64,000 nt of DNA from Haberlea rhodopensis (lineage: Eukaryota > Streptophyta > Magnoliopsida > Lamiales > Gesneriaceae), in contig CAJQUN010000478.1 of assembly GCA_907163345.1 (NCBI GenBank), positions 124,001 through 188,000 on the forward strand, written 5' to 3'. A program made the translations under genes and the position numbers. Positions 1 to 9,675 of this stretch are shown here, piece after piece (within the stretch, counting starts at the first letter, position 1; each line of letters starts with the position of its first letter). Under the pieces are notes generated by a model. That model did no database searches. It was not told where the DNA came from and was given only the letters and a program-made list of their open reading frames with translations.

Positions 1-1028
1 AGTACTGCGACAATTTGGGATGCTACAAGATATCCCAGAAGATCCACCATCGGGAGATGAGGCATTGCATAATGTTGGTCGAAGGGGAAATGTCAACAAA
101 AACTGGAGCACTAGGCATAGAGCATACATACTTTGCTGGGAGAGGGCAAATGATCTACGTGTAGACAGACCATGATTTACTGACGGTGGTTACTACGTTG
201 TTGGCGGATACAGTGAATGGTATGAACAAGTCACACGTAGATACATTGGGCGTCAAGAATATTTTGTACAGACAGGATATCAACATGGTGATGGCCCGGC
301 ATGGCAGCATGTGGTACGTTAATTACGTGAAATTTTATTTTTATATTTGTGTTTCGATTTATAAATTTTATATGGACTTTTGTACTTTGCAGATTGAGCA
401 GATGGAACAGTTAACTACAAGCTATGACCGACATCTGGCTGATGGAGTGCCTATTACGACAGAGTCGATGAGGCAACACAGGACTATGTTCGACAATGTG
501 GTGCGAGTGGCTCGTGAACGACGAGACAGAAACTTCCCGCCATACAATGAAGTCCAGCCTGTTGATACACGTCCGTTCCATGCAGGCACTCCATCTACAC
601 ATATGCAGACAGATATTGCAGGTCCATCTATGTGGACAGATATTGCAGGTCCATCTGCACATATGCAGTCAGATATTGCAGGTCCATCTACGTGGACAGA
701 GCCAGATATGTGTACTTATATTCCTGTTCCTGTACCATCATATGATTTATCTCCCTTCACGCCATATCCCCCAATGTCCACTCAACCCTAGTTCAGCAGC
801 ATGGGTACAGATGTCAGTCTTGGGTTTGTGACATATGCAGCTATGACTTCACCTTTCGATGTCTCGCCAGTTCCATTCCCTCAATTGACACCAATTCAGC
901 AGCCTGCCAACACACCTGTGGCAAGGGAAAGGGGCGAAGAAGTCGTTCAACAACGAAGAGTTAGAAGACAGACAAATCCTCCTCCTTGTGGTATTGGAGG
1001 AAATCTAGCTCCTCGTCGTCGTCGTTGA
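1..1028 (+). pseudogene. Plant mobile domain (MAIN-like / PP7-long-form-like) protein, 3' part, degraded
   Basis: Reading from base 2, the first exon encodes a string typical of the plant mobile domain (aminotransferase-like PMD): VLRQFGMLQDIPEDPP, then LH, W, H, YI and W at the family spacing. An in-frame TGA lies at 173-175. A plausible intron runs 314-392 (GTACGT...TTTGCAG) and joins the frames exactly. The second exon starts IEQMEQL and runs to a TAG at 789-791, but the same frame stays open to 1028 and ends in an arginine run, so that TAG also looks premature. PMD proteins are known both as host factors in silencing and meristem maintenance and as passengers of MULE and gypsy elements. 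Its convergence with a MULE transposase 200 bp away favours the passenger origin. The 5' part lies outside the window. Family assignment is from motif recognition, not a search. Confidence 0.7.
601..700 (+). repeat. Short coding tandem repeat inside the PMD pseudogene
   Basis: Three copies of a codon-phased repeat encode DIAGPS, each preceded by a Met-Gln or Trp-Thr variant (HMQTDIAGPS, MWTDIAGPS, HMQSDIAGPS). The unit is about 30-33 bp and stays in frame, so it probably arose by slippage while the gene was coding. It lies in the low-complexity tail after the conserved domain. Confidence 0.75.
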
Positions 1029-1236
1029 AGTCATCATTATGTTGTAAATAGTAACCGATTCTTATAGATTAAATTTGAAAAAATTTTTTGTTCTTTGAGC
1101 ATACAATCGACATACAATAATTTTGTAATTAAACGTACAATAATGTCACAATAATGTAACGTAAACATACAATAATGTCACAATAACGTAAAATCATTTA
1201 CACAATAAACATACAATCAATTACACGTTAAAAAAT
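1029..1236. other. AT-rich convergent intergenic spacer
   Basis: This is the gap between the convergent PMD pseudogene and MULE transposase. It holds imperfect repeats of catacaataatgtcacaata but no open frame. It presumably carries the 3' ends of both transcripts. I see no clear terminator signal. Confidence 0.5.
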
Positions 1237-3682
1237 TTATTGATTTCGAGAAGTTGAAGCACTTTGTCGTCTTGCACGGGCTTCTGGCCAGTCCATCTCA
1301 TTCTGAATGCGCGTTGTTCGATCTCGACCTACTCTTCTGTTTTTTCGCAGAGTGGAGTTGTGGTACAACTCAAAACATGGGGTGTCCCAATGCTCCTCCC
1401 CCCACATTGGTTCGAATTGTCCTTGATATGTGCTCCAATATTCATTCATATTGTAATATGGCTTCACAAAAGTTTTAGCGTTTAAGCCATACTTTCGACA
1501 CACTTGGATCACATGCGAGCAAGGTATTCCGAACTCTTTCCATTTTCCACAAGAGCATTCCCCGGATTTTAAATACACAAAATGCGTATTACCCCCCGTC
1601 CTAGTTGTACTCTTGTGATAACAGAAGCGGTTAGACGTCTACGATCGAACATCTGGACATCATGATGGATGGAATGATAGTCAGCACGACCATATCTTTC
1701 GAACACATAATCTGGCCATTCTTGATTATTTTGAATCATTCGCTCTGTCTTCTTAAGTCGTTCGAAAAAATATAGCACACAACGATCAAAAGTTAATTGC
1801 ACAATGGCGGTGATTGGAAGTCGACGAGCACCTTTCATAACTCCATTTATGCATTCTGACATATTTGTGGTCATGATACCACAACGCCAGCCTCCGTCAT
1901 GAGCAAGCGACCATTGACACTTATCAATACGACTCAAGTAATCCAAAGCCCTTGGTTCTATAAGTTTAATCTCTTCCATTGTGCGATCAAATTTTCTGAC
2001 CTGATTTTCTGATCTCGCTCTCCAACATAAGTCTTTCAAATGAACGGATTTGAAGCGACTATTAAAGTTTGAACAAACATGTCTCAAACAAAATCGATGT
2101 ACTCCACGGGGTGATTTGAAGTCAGGAATACAATCGGCTGCAGCAATGAGGCATGGATGACGGTCAGAAATCAAACATACACCACCCTCAGATCTTCTCA
2201 CAATATGCTTGCTAATCATCTCCAAAAACCATCTCCATGACACAAAGTTTTCTTCGTCAACAATTGCAAATGCCAAAGGTAAGATTTGATTATTCGCGTC
2301 CATTGCCACGGCAATCAACATCTTATGTTGATATTTCGTATACAGATGTGTTCCATCCACACTTATTACCCGGCGGCAATGCTGAAATCCTTGTACACAT
2401 GGATGGAAGGCCCAGAACACGTAATTCAAAGTCTTTACTATTGGTCTGGCATTTTCAAGGTGAACCCACTCAACGACTGTGCCGGGATTCCATTTTAGCA
2501 AAGCTCCCATATAGTAAGGCAATTTCCTCACGGAGCTCTCCCATGTTCCGTACACATTCTCAACAGCACGTCGTAAACTAAACCATCCTTTTGCATAGGA
2601 GATCTCAAATCCATATTTATCTTTCACTATTTGAATTACATACTTTATTTTGTAAGCTGGATCACGCCGAACAATTCCCACTAACAAGCTAGCAATCATG
2701 TTTTTGTCCAAATTTGCACGATCGACCGACAGCTCACTCAAAAGGCAAGTGTGAGAACCTCCATACTTGTTTATTTTGAATAATCCAACTTTTTTCTTCA
2801 ACGAGGCCCGCAGGTACCATCTACAAGGCATATCTTATGTACTGTGTTTGCACACCACTTTCCACAATGTTTTTGTACTCTTGACAACGCGGTACTCCCG
2901 TTTCGCAACACGTACAGAGTAATCCTTTACAGCTGCCTGCAAATGAGCTTTATTTTGAAAACCATATCTAGATGGATATCCCCTTTGGAGTAGTCGTAAT
3001 AACTCCCCCATCTACCTGTTGGAATGTCTAATGAGTCTCCAAATACTTCGGGATGTGTCATTGAGAAGAATGGAATTGTTGGATAAAGGACATGAGTATT
3101 TGTTGTGGTTGTGTCTGGTACATTATCTGGCACTTCTTCAATATCAACATCATCGTCATCAGACTCATCCTCAGGTGGAATTCCCTCCGGTTCAGTCTGA
3201 ATATCATCTCCAAAATCCACAAAACTGTCTGCTAGTGGCTCGGGAACAATATTGTCAGCAACTATAGGAGCATCATCTTGAATCCTGGAGGTAGTTGGTC
3301 TTTCTGTATCTACTACAAATGGACAACTACCACTTGTTGGCATTTCTGTAATAAAATCATAATCTCTTCGTTCTGTTTGTATATACATCTCCCAACAACT
3401 ATAATTTTTTTCAGAATCCAATACCCATGCTAAATTGTAATCACTGTCAACGGGAAACATTGTTTGTTTTATCCCAGAAAAATCACTAAATATATATTTA
3501 CAATATATATTCAGAATGAACTGGTTACGGTCGATGCCAGTAATATCATATACGTCGTTCACTAACTGCAAATAACTAGTGCGAGATATTATCATGCCTT
3601 TCGACGGACCACGATCATATCTAACAGATTCTGAATCTTGTAATATATCGCCTCCCCAATACAACAAAACTTTAATAGACAT
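1237..3682 (-). pseudogene. MULE (Mutator-like) transposase, broken by frameshifts and a stop
   Basis: Read on the minus strand from 3682, the N-terminal part carries the acidic region usual for MULE transposases, with a DDDD run. The frame is then lost near 2945, resumes in a MULE DNA-binding region, and meets a TAA just upstream of MPCRWYLRAS (about 2833). The core keeps the DDE-type catalytic signature: VISVDGTHL (first Asp), LISDRHP (second Asp) and TTNMSECING (Glu). A second frameshift lies in a run of six C at 1593-1598. Beyond it a SWIM zinc finger follows (CSCG...C.H: GECSCGKW, IPCSHVI). Total coding length of about 800 codons fits an autonomous MULE transposase. The product would cut and paste DNA between terminal inverted repeats, but with at least three lesions it is not expected to work. 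It is flanked on its 5' side by the palindrome array at 3918-4451. Confidence 0.88.
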
Positions 3683-3777
3683 ACCTTAAAAAATAAACAC
3701 AAATTTTATAAATTAGTACAGTATATATAATATTATTAAATTTAATTATTTGTATAACAACATACCTGCAGAGAAAA

Positions 3778-3833
3778 TATTCACGAATTCTGAAGAGAAT
3801 TTGAATATTCACGAATTCTGAAGAGAATTTGAA
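3778..3833. repeat. 28-bp direct tandem duplication
   Basis: Two perfect consecutive copies of a 28-bp unit beginning tattcacgaattctgaagag (3778-3805 and 3806-3833) lie about 100 bp upstream of the MULE transposase start. The unit contains GAATTC and a partial dyad. It may be part of the promoter or subterminal region, or a simple slippage product. Confidence 0.85.
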
Positions 3834-3917
3834 TATTCGAAAGCTGAAGAGATTTTGCTTTACATTTCAAAATGAGTAACATTTTGTTCAGTTTTATAGA
3901 CAAAATAATTGATTATT

Positions 3918-4279
3918 GTCGCCATCTAAAATGGCGACATTAAATTAAAAAAATATTTTTTTTAATTGTCGCCATCTCAGATGACGACAATATTTAAAAA
4001 CAAAAATAACTTATGTCGTTATATACCGACACCGACGAAAATTATTATTTTTTTAATATAATGTCGCCATCCTACATGGCGACATCAAAAAAATTTATTT
4101 TTTTAAAGATGTCGCCATGTCAGATGGCGACATCGGAAAAATAATATTTTTTTTAAGAATTCTTTTGGAAGTCGCCATGTCAGATGGCGCTTCACTAAAA
4201 TCACCATCTGACATGGCGACATCGGTAAAATAATATTTTTTTAAGAATTTTAGTAGAAGTCGTCATGTCAGATGGCGAC
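3918..4279. repeat. Array of about seven 21-bp palindromes, GTCGCCAT...ATGGCGAC
   Basis: Palindromes built from the arms GTCGCCAT and ATGGCGAC around a 5-bp centre start at 3918, 3968, 4063, 4111, 4171, 4201 (5' half altered) and 4259, separated by 9-74 bp of T/A-rich sequence. The array is at the 5' end of the MULE transposase, so it may be the terminal or subterminal region of that element, where MULEs often have transposase-binding repeats. Several copies have single changes (gtcgtcat, ggcgct). The outer end of the element and its TSD were not identified. Confidence 0.8.
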
Positions 4280-4283
4280 TTCA

Positions 4284-4451
4284 TTCGAAAAAAAAATTTA
4301 TTTAAAAAGATAATCGTTTTTTTTATTATGAAAGTAATCAGATGGCGACTTCATTTGAAGTCGCCATGTCAGATGGCGACTTCAAATGAAGTCGCCATCC
4401 TTTCATAATAAAAAAAAACGATTATCTTTTTAAATAAATTTTTTTTTCGAA
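4284..4451. repeat. Long near-perfect inverted repeat (hairpin) with ttcgaa ends
   Basis: The two arms pair along about 75 bp each. The outer arms run from ttcgaa through a nine-base A run, tttatttaaaaag, ataatcg and a T run to attatgaaag, and the reverse complement of this is present at the right. The inner arms contain ggcgacttcatttgaagtcgcc-type sequence and the centre is another GTCGCCAT palindrome (4360-4380). Differences are one base in a homopolymer and a 6-base gap. It continues the palindrome array and could be a MULE end in fold-back form, a MITE, or a source of hairpin small RNA. Confidence 0.85.
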
Positions 4452-6576
4452 TAAAAAGTTAAAAAACCCCATCAGTTACCCTACATTTCTTTAATTTTTA
4501 CAACCTTTGCTTATTTATATCTTCAAGTTTTGGAGCTGTGGATAAAGCTTTTACGATTCTTTAATTTGTCAACGCACTTGAAGTCTTTCGGCTTTGCCAG
4601 CAAATCAACAAACATTTGGTGATGCTCACCTCAATCTTTGGAGCTGGGGATCTCGATTTAGACTTATCGAATCGGCGATGCTCACCTTAAATTTTGGCAA
4701 TGAAGGGAGACGACGGGGAGAATCAGCAAATTGAAAGAGTATTCGTCGAGCATGGAGGCTGCAAAACATTGGGGATTTGTGTTATTTGGTCTGGTTAACA
4801 CAAAATTCCTTATTTTTATCATGTTAATTAAAAACATACCAAACACGATATTATTTTATTACTCTATATAACCTATTTTATAATCCCTTTATTTATTAAT
4901 TATATAATAATCTCATCATTCAAACCAAGCGTGTCTAATTGGGTAATATTCTATCACTTCACGTGAGTATAATAATTTCTCCACAAATATCAGTATAATG
5001 GATTCGACAAGTAAATTACCACAATGCCCCTAAATTGCATCTTATTGCAAAAACCCTCGTCTTTTCTGTTGATTTTTTTTGCAGCCAAAGATTGAAAAAC
5101 CTATCGCCATACAAAGATGAGAAGGTGGAGAAGAAAAGAAGGAATAATGGATTCTTGAATAAGGATTTTTTGAAGATGGAAAGTGAGGACCATGAAAGAA
5201 CAAAGGGGAGAGGCTTTTTATTTTAGAATGTATAATTTGGAAGCTACGCTGATATCATCGGATACGCTCACGGATGTGATAATATCTTAGCTTTTTAAAC
5301 AAATTTTCTCCATTTAATCTAAAATTCAAATTAATCTACATTAACGAGTTTAGATAGAAAATCTTTTAGAAGAAAAAAATATTTTTAAAGAGAACTAAAT
5401 GCTTACTAAAAATGTTGTATATCTATATGTTTTTTTTTTAAAAAAAAAACACACCAAAAATATTATGAGATGAATGAGGCTTGAACTCTCAACCTCAATG
5501 CCAATAAGAACTATGCTTAGCCAAGGATATAGGATTGGATTGGATTGCTGGGCTGAAGCCAAGCCTCTACATTGGATCCGCCATTGTGGGTGAATTAGAT
5601 GTGGCTATGGAGGAAATAAATTTTTGATGAAGGTGAGAGATTGTTTAATTTTATATTTTTGGGTTAAAATGTTTATGGAATTTTGGTTTATACAAGAAAA
5701 TATAAAAAAATATTTCTTTACAATATAATCTACACATTTTATAAAACTACATTAATAATACATATCTTTAATTTTTAATAATCGTTTCAATTATCTACTA
5801 TTTATTTATTATATCACACATGCCAAACGGTGGTTTATTATATGATTCATTCCTAAATCATTTTTTCCTCTCAGTTTAAAATTTATCTATAATTTATTTA
5901 AATTTTATTTTTACATTTATCACGTTCAATGTTAAGTATATTACTAACTATTAAATTTCATAGTAGAAATATTTTTAATATATATGATTTAGATACACAC
6001 AAAGCAAAATGTAATTTTTGAATCCGACTCTCAATTCTCAGTACATTGGTTCAATGATAAAAAGATTCTCTCTAGTATGTTGGACGAGTGTGGACTTGCA
6101 ATTCTTTATTGTGCAAATTTGTTTGAAATGTGAATTATTCATACTTTTCTTGAGGCGCAGATAGACTTGCTAATATGAGCGTTGATGGTATTCTTCCTCC
6201 AAATTCCCTTACTGAAAACATTTGAGATTTTGAATGCTGCACTCTCATCGATCGACTTAGGTGTGAAGCTATGATACTACTTTGTTATATCTGTCATCAC
6301 GATGTTAAACTGTTAGGAACTTTATGTTCACTTTGTTTAATGGTTAGTATGGTGTCGTTTATTATTTTATTATATTATAATCACAGTGTTTCTCGTCATA
6401 TGTGATGGTTTAATAAATATTTTATTAAAAAATAATGCACGCAATGCATGTACCAATATTTCTATTAGAAAAACTCTCCTCCCCATCCCATCAATATTTT
6501 TGTTGTAGGAAAAGGAGAGATAAACAAACGACCTTGTGTTTCAAACAAGTTCATATATAATTGCTTGATTTAGGGG
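4452..6576. other. AT-rich sequence without recognised genes
   Basis: No open frame here has recognisable similarity. A 63-codon open stretch at 5035-5226 has no known motif and is probably chance. Around 5461-5530 there is a phrase of the kind found near degraded retroelement or tRNA-related repeats (gaggcttgaactctcaacct), but no boundary or duplication confirms an element. The rest is homopolymer-rich spacer. Confidence 0.5.
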
Positions 6577-6936
6577 CATATGACTAGGTATGATCATTCG
6601 ATAAAAATCGAACCGATCGAATCGATAAAACATCGGTTATTTCGGTCAGTTACCGATTAAAATGATATTTATTAAAAAAAATTAAAAAAATTTTAAAAAA
6701 CTTTTAAAAATGATTTAAAACAATTAAAAATTTTAATTTAAAAAATTAAAATATAATATAAAATACAAATCGGTTAACCGATATTTTTAAAATGAAAATC
6801 GAATCCTAACCGATTAAACTGATATTTTCTAAAAATTAAAACCGAACTTCCGAAATAACCAAACCAAATTTCTGAATTAATTCTGTTAGTTCAGTTAGTT
6901 AGATAAAATTGAATTTTGCTCTCCCCTACATATGAC
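6577..6936. mobile_element. hAT-type MITE (6585-6928) with 8-bp TSD catatgac
   Basis: The block 6585-6928 is flanked by perfect 8-bp copies of catatgac (6577-6584 and 6929-6936), the duplication length of hAT transposons. The left end reads TAGGTATGATCATTCG and the reverse complement of the right end reads TAGGGGAGAGCAAAATTC, an imperfect terminal inverted repeat. The interior is AT-rich with repeated accgatt / aatcggt motifs and no coding capacity. It would be moved only by a hAT transposase supplied from elsewhere. Confidence 0.82.
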
Positions 6937-7194
6937 CACGGATAAGCCACATATTTTCTATACTTTGACTATTTTTTGCACAAGCTACCCTAATTTTCAA
7001 ATGTTCGACATTAGGCTTTAAGTGTTAGCACAAAATATATAAATTCAATTATTATCGAGCTCTTTACTTGATTATTATATTGTCCCACTCCACTTGAATC
7101 CCTGATAGTGAACCCGTTGTGACCATTTCTGATCGCCAAACTCTTAACAGTACTCTAAAAACACTTAAAATAAATGTAAAAATAGGGTCTTTGT

Positions 7195-7390
7195 TGCCTC
7201 TCATGGGGGTGGTCGAGTTGGTGGAGTAGGTGAGCATGGATGTCTTTGGTAACGAGTTTGATTCCCCCTACCAATACTATCATGGTTGAGCATGTCGCAC
7301 CGGACTTGCCTATTGCGGTTTACCTGACTGACATGGTTGACAGTGTTAGATAGTTGTTAATATAAGAAATAATAATCCCATTGGAAATGA
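7195..7390 (+). mobile_element. tRNA-derived SINE (putative)
   Basis: An internal RNA polymerase III promoter can be read: an A box like TGGTCGAGTTGG at 7210-7221 and a B box like GTTTGATTCCC at 7256-7266, 46 bp apart as in tRNA genes. The head is followed by a non-tRNA body and then an A-rich tail (aaagg, aaaag and agaaat runs from about 7368). Flanking duplications were not resolved, so the ends are approximate. It is not a tRNA gene, because the stems do not close. Confidence 0.6.
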
Positions 7391-8249
7391 AAGGAAAAGG
7401 GCAAAAGGAAAAAGAGGGAAAAACAAGGCATAAAGATAGGTGTGGTATCGCCGCTTGGATGGCTCTAGGACGTCGTATGTTCTGTTTTGGTGCCGGATTT
7501 ACTTCATAAATTGAATAGTTGTATTTTGGAAGTTATCTTTCAAATGGTTGTTGTCTTTTCATACCAAAAACATTGAATAAAGATCAAATGTATGAATTAT
7601 CAAGAGGAATGTGATTGAAATCTACAAAATAAATTTTTATAGTGGTAACCCAACCGTGTTGACTGGAGATCCCAAGATCTTGGTTCAATGGGACAACTAA
7701 ATTATGAAAATTTGAAGTTTGCAATCGGGAAAATTTCCCAACTCATTCCTAGGATGAAGAGTGCTTAAAGACCTTCCAAAGTAATGAGGTTAAGTTTGAT
7801 ACTTTTAATGATCATATACTTGAAAAAGTGGATTATTATATGATATTCTTAATAGGAGGTCACCTATGTAAGTGTGAGGATGAGTCGTCTCAATGAAACA
7901 CTTATAAATCCAAGAGGTGTTCCGTGGCCAAAACAGATACAACCGAAAAACCCAAAGCAAAGGTTGAGAAGTTATTGTGGAGATGCTATTATCTGGGTTT
8001 ACACGAACCGCCATGAAGTTCAAGACATCATGTTCACTTTGTGGCCTAGTAGATCCGATAGTATACTACTAAAAAAGGTTCAGAGCAAAAAAACTACTTA
8101 TTCTGATGCAATAAATTTTCGTGTGAACTCTCTTTTGACATCGCCTGCATTCATGCATTAATTTAATTCACGTGGGGGTCGTTCGAAATTTTGAGGCTTA
8201 ATGAATTAAAATTTAGCAAGATAACAAAAATAGCCTTAATGAATTGAAA
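7391..8249. other. Unclassified sequence, no supported gene
   Basis: A stretch at 7640-7730 (gagatcccaagatcttgg...) reads like a fragment of a dispersed plant repeat. The open frame at 7874-8161 has no recognisable domain, so I do not call a gene. Confidence 0.4.
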
Positions 8250-8914
8250 TTAAGCAAAGAAAAATCGAACGAAGGAAACGAGGGCAAAACGGAAATTGTC
8301 GGCACCAAAACAATGCACGGAAATTCCGTACAGTGCACCCGGCTCTGGGGCACCGATTTTGTAGCGCGACTCATGGGGAAAAAATTTCACAGCAAGTAAG
8401 GGTGGCGCTGGGGCGCTGCATGCAGCGCCATTCTGGTGGATTTTCTGAATGGTTGCACCTCTCGGCATGCAGATACGATTTTTCATGGATTAATGCCTAC
8501 AAATGGTGTCTTTTGGTGACATCTTTTGGCCTAGTGTAAATAACAACATTCATATGATGAATTAACATCAGATTTTCAAATCAAAAACACATTTTTGTGA
8601 GAGAAAAGCAAGATCAAAGTGCACGTTCATACACATTCATATCTTGTTCTTAAAAAGGAGAGTTTGAAACCTTTGTGGTTGAAGTTCTTATGATTTGGTG
8701 TGCTACTATCACAAGAAGAGGTCGTTGTATCTTGGGAGAGGATTGCCACATTCCGAAAACACCGAGAGCTGGGCAAATTCCTCTTAAGGAAAAAGTGTAT
8801 TACACTTGCCTCGACTTGACAAAGTTCATCATTTCTTTTCCTAACCGCAGAAAAATTCCCATACAACGCGACAACAATCTTAAGAGGAATTTTTTGATAT
8901 ATTTCTGGAAAGAA
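8250..8914 (+). other. Probable LTR / leader remnant upstream of a copia gag
   Basis: This stretch directly precedes a Ty1/copia gag start, so it should hold that element's LTR and leader. It includes a GC-rich palindrome-like patch (ggcgctggggcgctgcatgc, about 8403-8422) in otherwise AT-rich DNA. I could not find a clear TG start, a CA end or a PBS, so the call rests on position. Confidence 0.4.
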
Positions 8915-9133
8915 ATGATATCCACATCAACAAATATTCCTACAACACATGGAGAAAATCCGCCAAAATTCAATTGCACTAATTTTAAAAGGTGTAACAA
9001 AAGATGATTTCTATCTCACAACCTTGTGTTTGACAAAGTTTTTGAAGGAATATCCACCCATCATTGAAGAATAATAAGTTGATCCTCGGAAGAGGGCCGC
9101 TGTAGATGCAAAAGTGATTTCCTATGCAAAAAG
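8915..9133 (+). pseudogene. Ty1/copia gag, 5' fragment (split by the copia insertion)
   Basis: Starting at ATG 8915 the frame gives a copia gag N-terminus (HGENPPKFNCTNFKR), then shifts near 9004 to DFYLTTL...FLKEYPP, has two stops (EE**), and ends in AVDAKVISYAK at 9133. The same gag resumes at 16888 (YILNGFDDAL) after removal of the 9134-16882 element and one TSD copy. This is the older element into which the copia at 9134 jumped. Confidence 0.75.
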
Positions 9134-9661
9134 TGTTGGGATATGCCCTAAGACAAGTCATTAGATGATTGTTTTGACATACAATGTTTATGATTTTATG
9201 AATGGCAATTCATTATTATATATTATTCGTTTAACTGTGCAATGTGAATTAATATATATGTTAATATCCTTAGAATAATATTGTATTATTCTTAAAGATG
9301 TCCCTAGTCAAGTATTATCATGAATAGGGATAATGATAATACGTAGAGACTAGTATGTATTGATTGATGAATTGTTCATTGATATGAGATATCAAATCAA
9401 CACATGGGTACATGTTAGAGAACGATGTACTGGCTTCCCGATTTGATCGTGTGGATACCGTAGAGGCAAAACTCGCTAAGTTTTGCTAGTGGCTCGAAGG
9501 ACTCGTTGTACGTGGTGCTGCTTCGTGGAATCTGCTCAAACACGCTACAAGGGTGAGACTTTTGATTCCTTTATCCGATATGAATCCCTCTGTATAGATC
9601 CGGTGTCTAGTAATCCAATTTTAAATTCCGCTGCGTTGTATGCTTTATGGATTACCTACCA
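9134..9661 (+). repeat. Copia 5' LTR, internally deleted
   Basis: It begins TGTTGGGATATG and ends ...ctacca before the PBS. It matches 15378-15676 and then 16656-16882 of the 3' LTR. The join lies at tactgg|cttcccg (9433/9434), so 979 bp present in the 3' LTR and in the solo copy are missing here. Confidence 0.88.
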
Positions 9662-9662
9662 G

Positions 9663-9675
9663 TGGTATCAGAGCC
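9663..9675 (+). promoter_or_regulatory. Primer-binding site (initiator Met tRNA type)
   Basis: TGGTATCAGAGCC, one base after the 5' LTR, matches the usual complement of the 3' end of initiator methionine tRNA used to prime minus-strand synthesis in copia elements. Confidence 0.9.

Noticed and set aside
4790..4975. Possible MITE with tttggtctgg...ccaagcgtgtc ends
   Set aside because: The ends are only weakly complementary and no target duplication could be read.
6240..6252. Single atcgatcgac near the MITE as a further palindrome cluster
   Set aside because: A lone imperfect match outside any LTR, expected by chance.
7874..8161. 95-codon plus-strand frame as a small gene
   Set aside because: No domain, no conserved start context, overlaps an opposite frame, and lies in unclassified repeat-like sequence.
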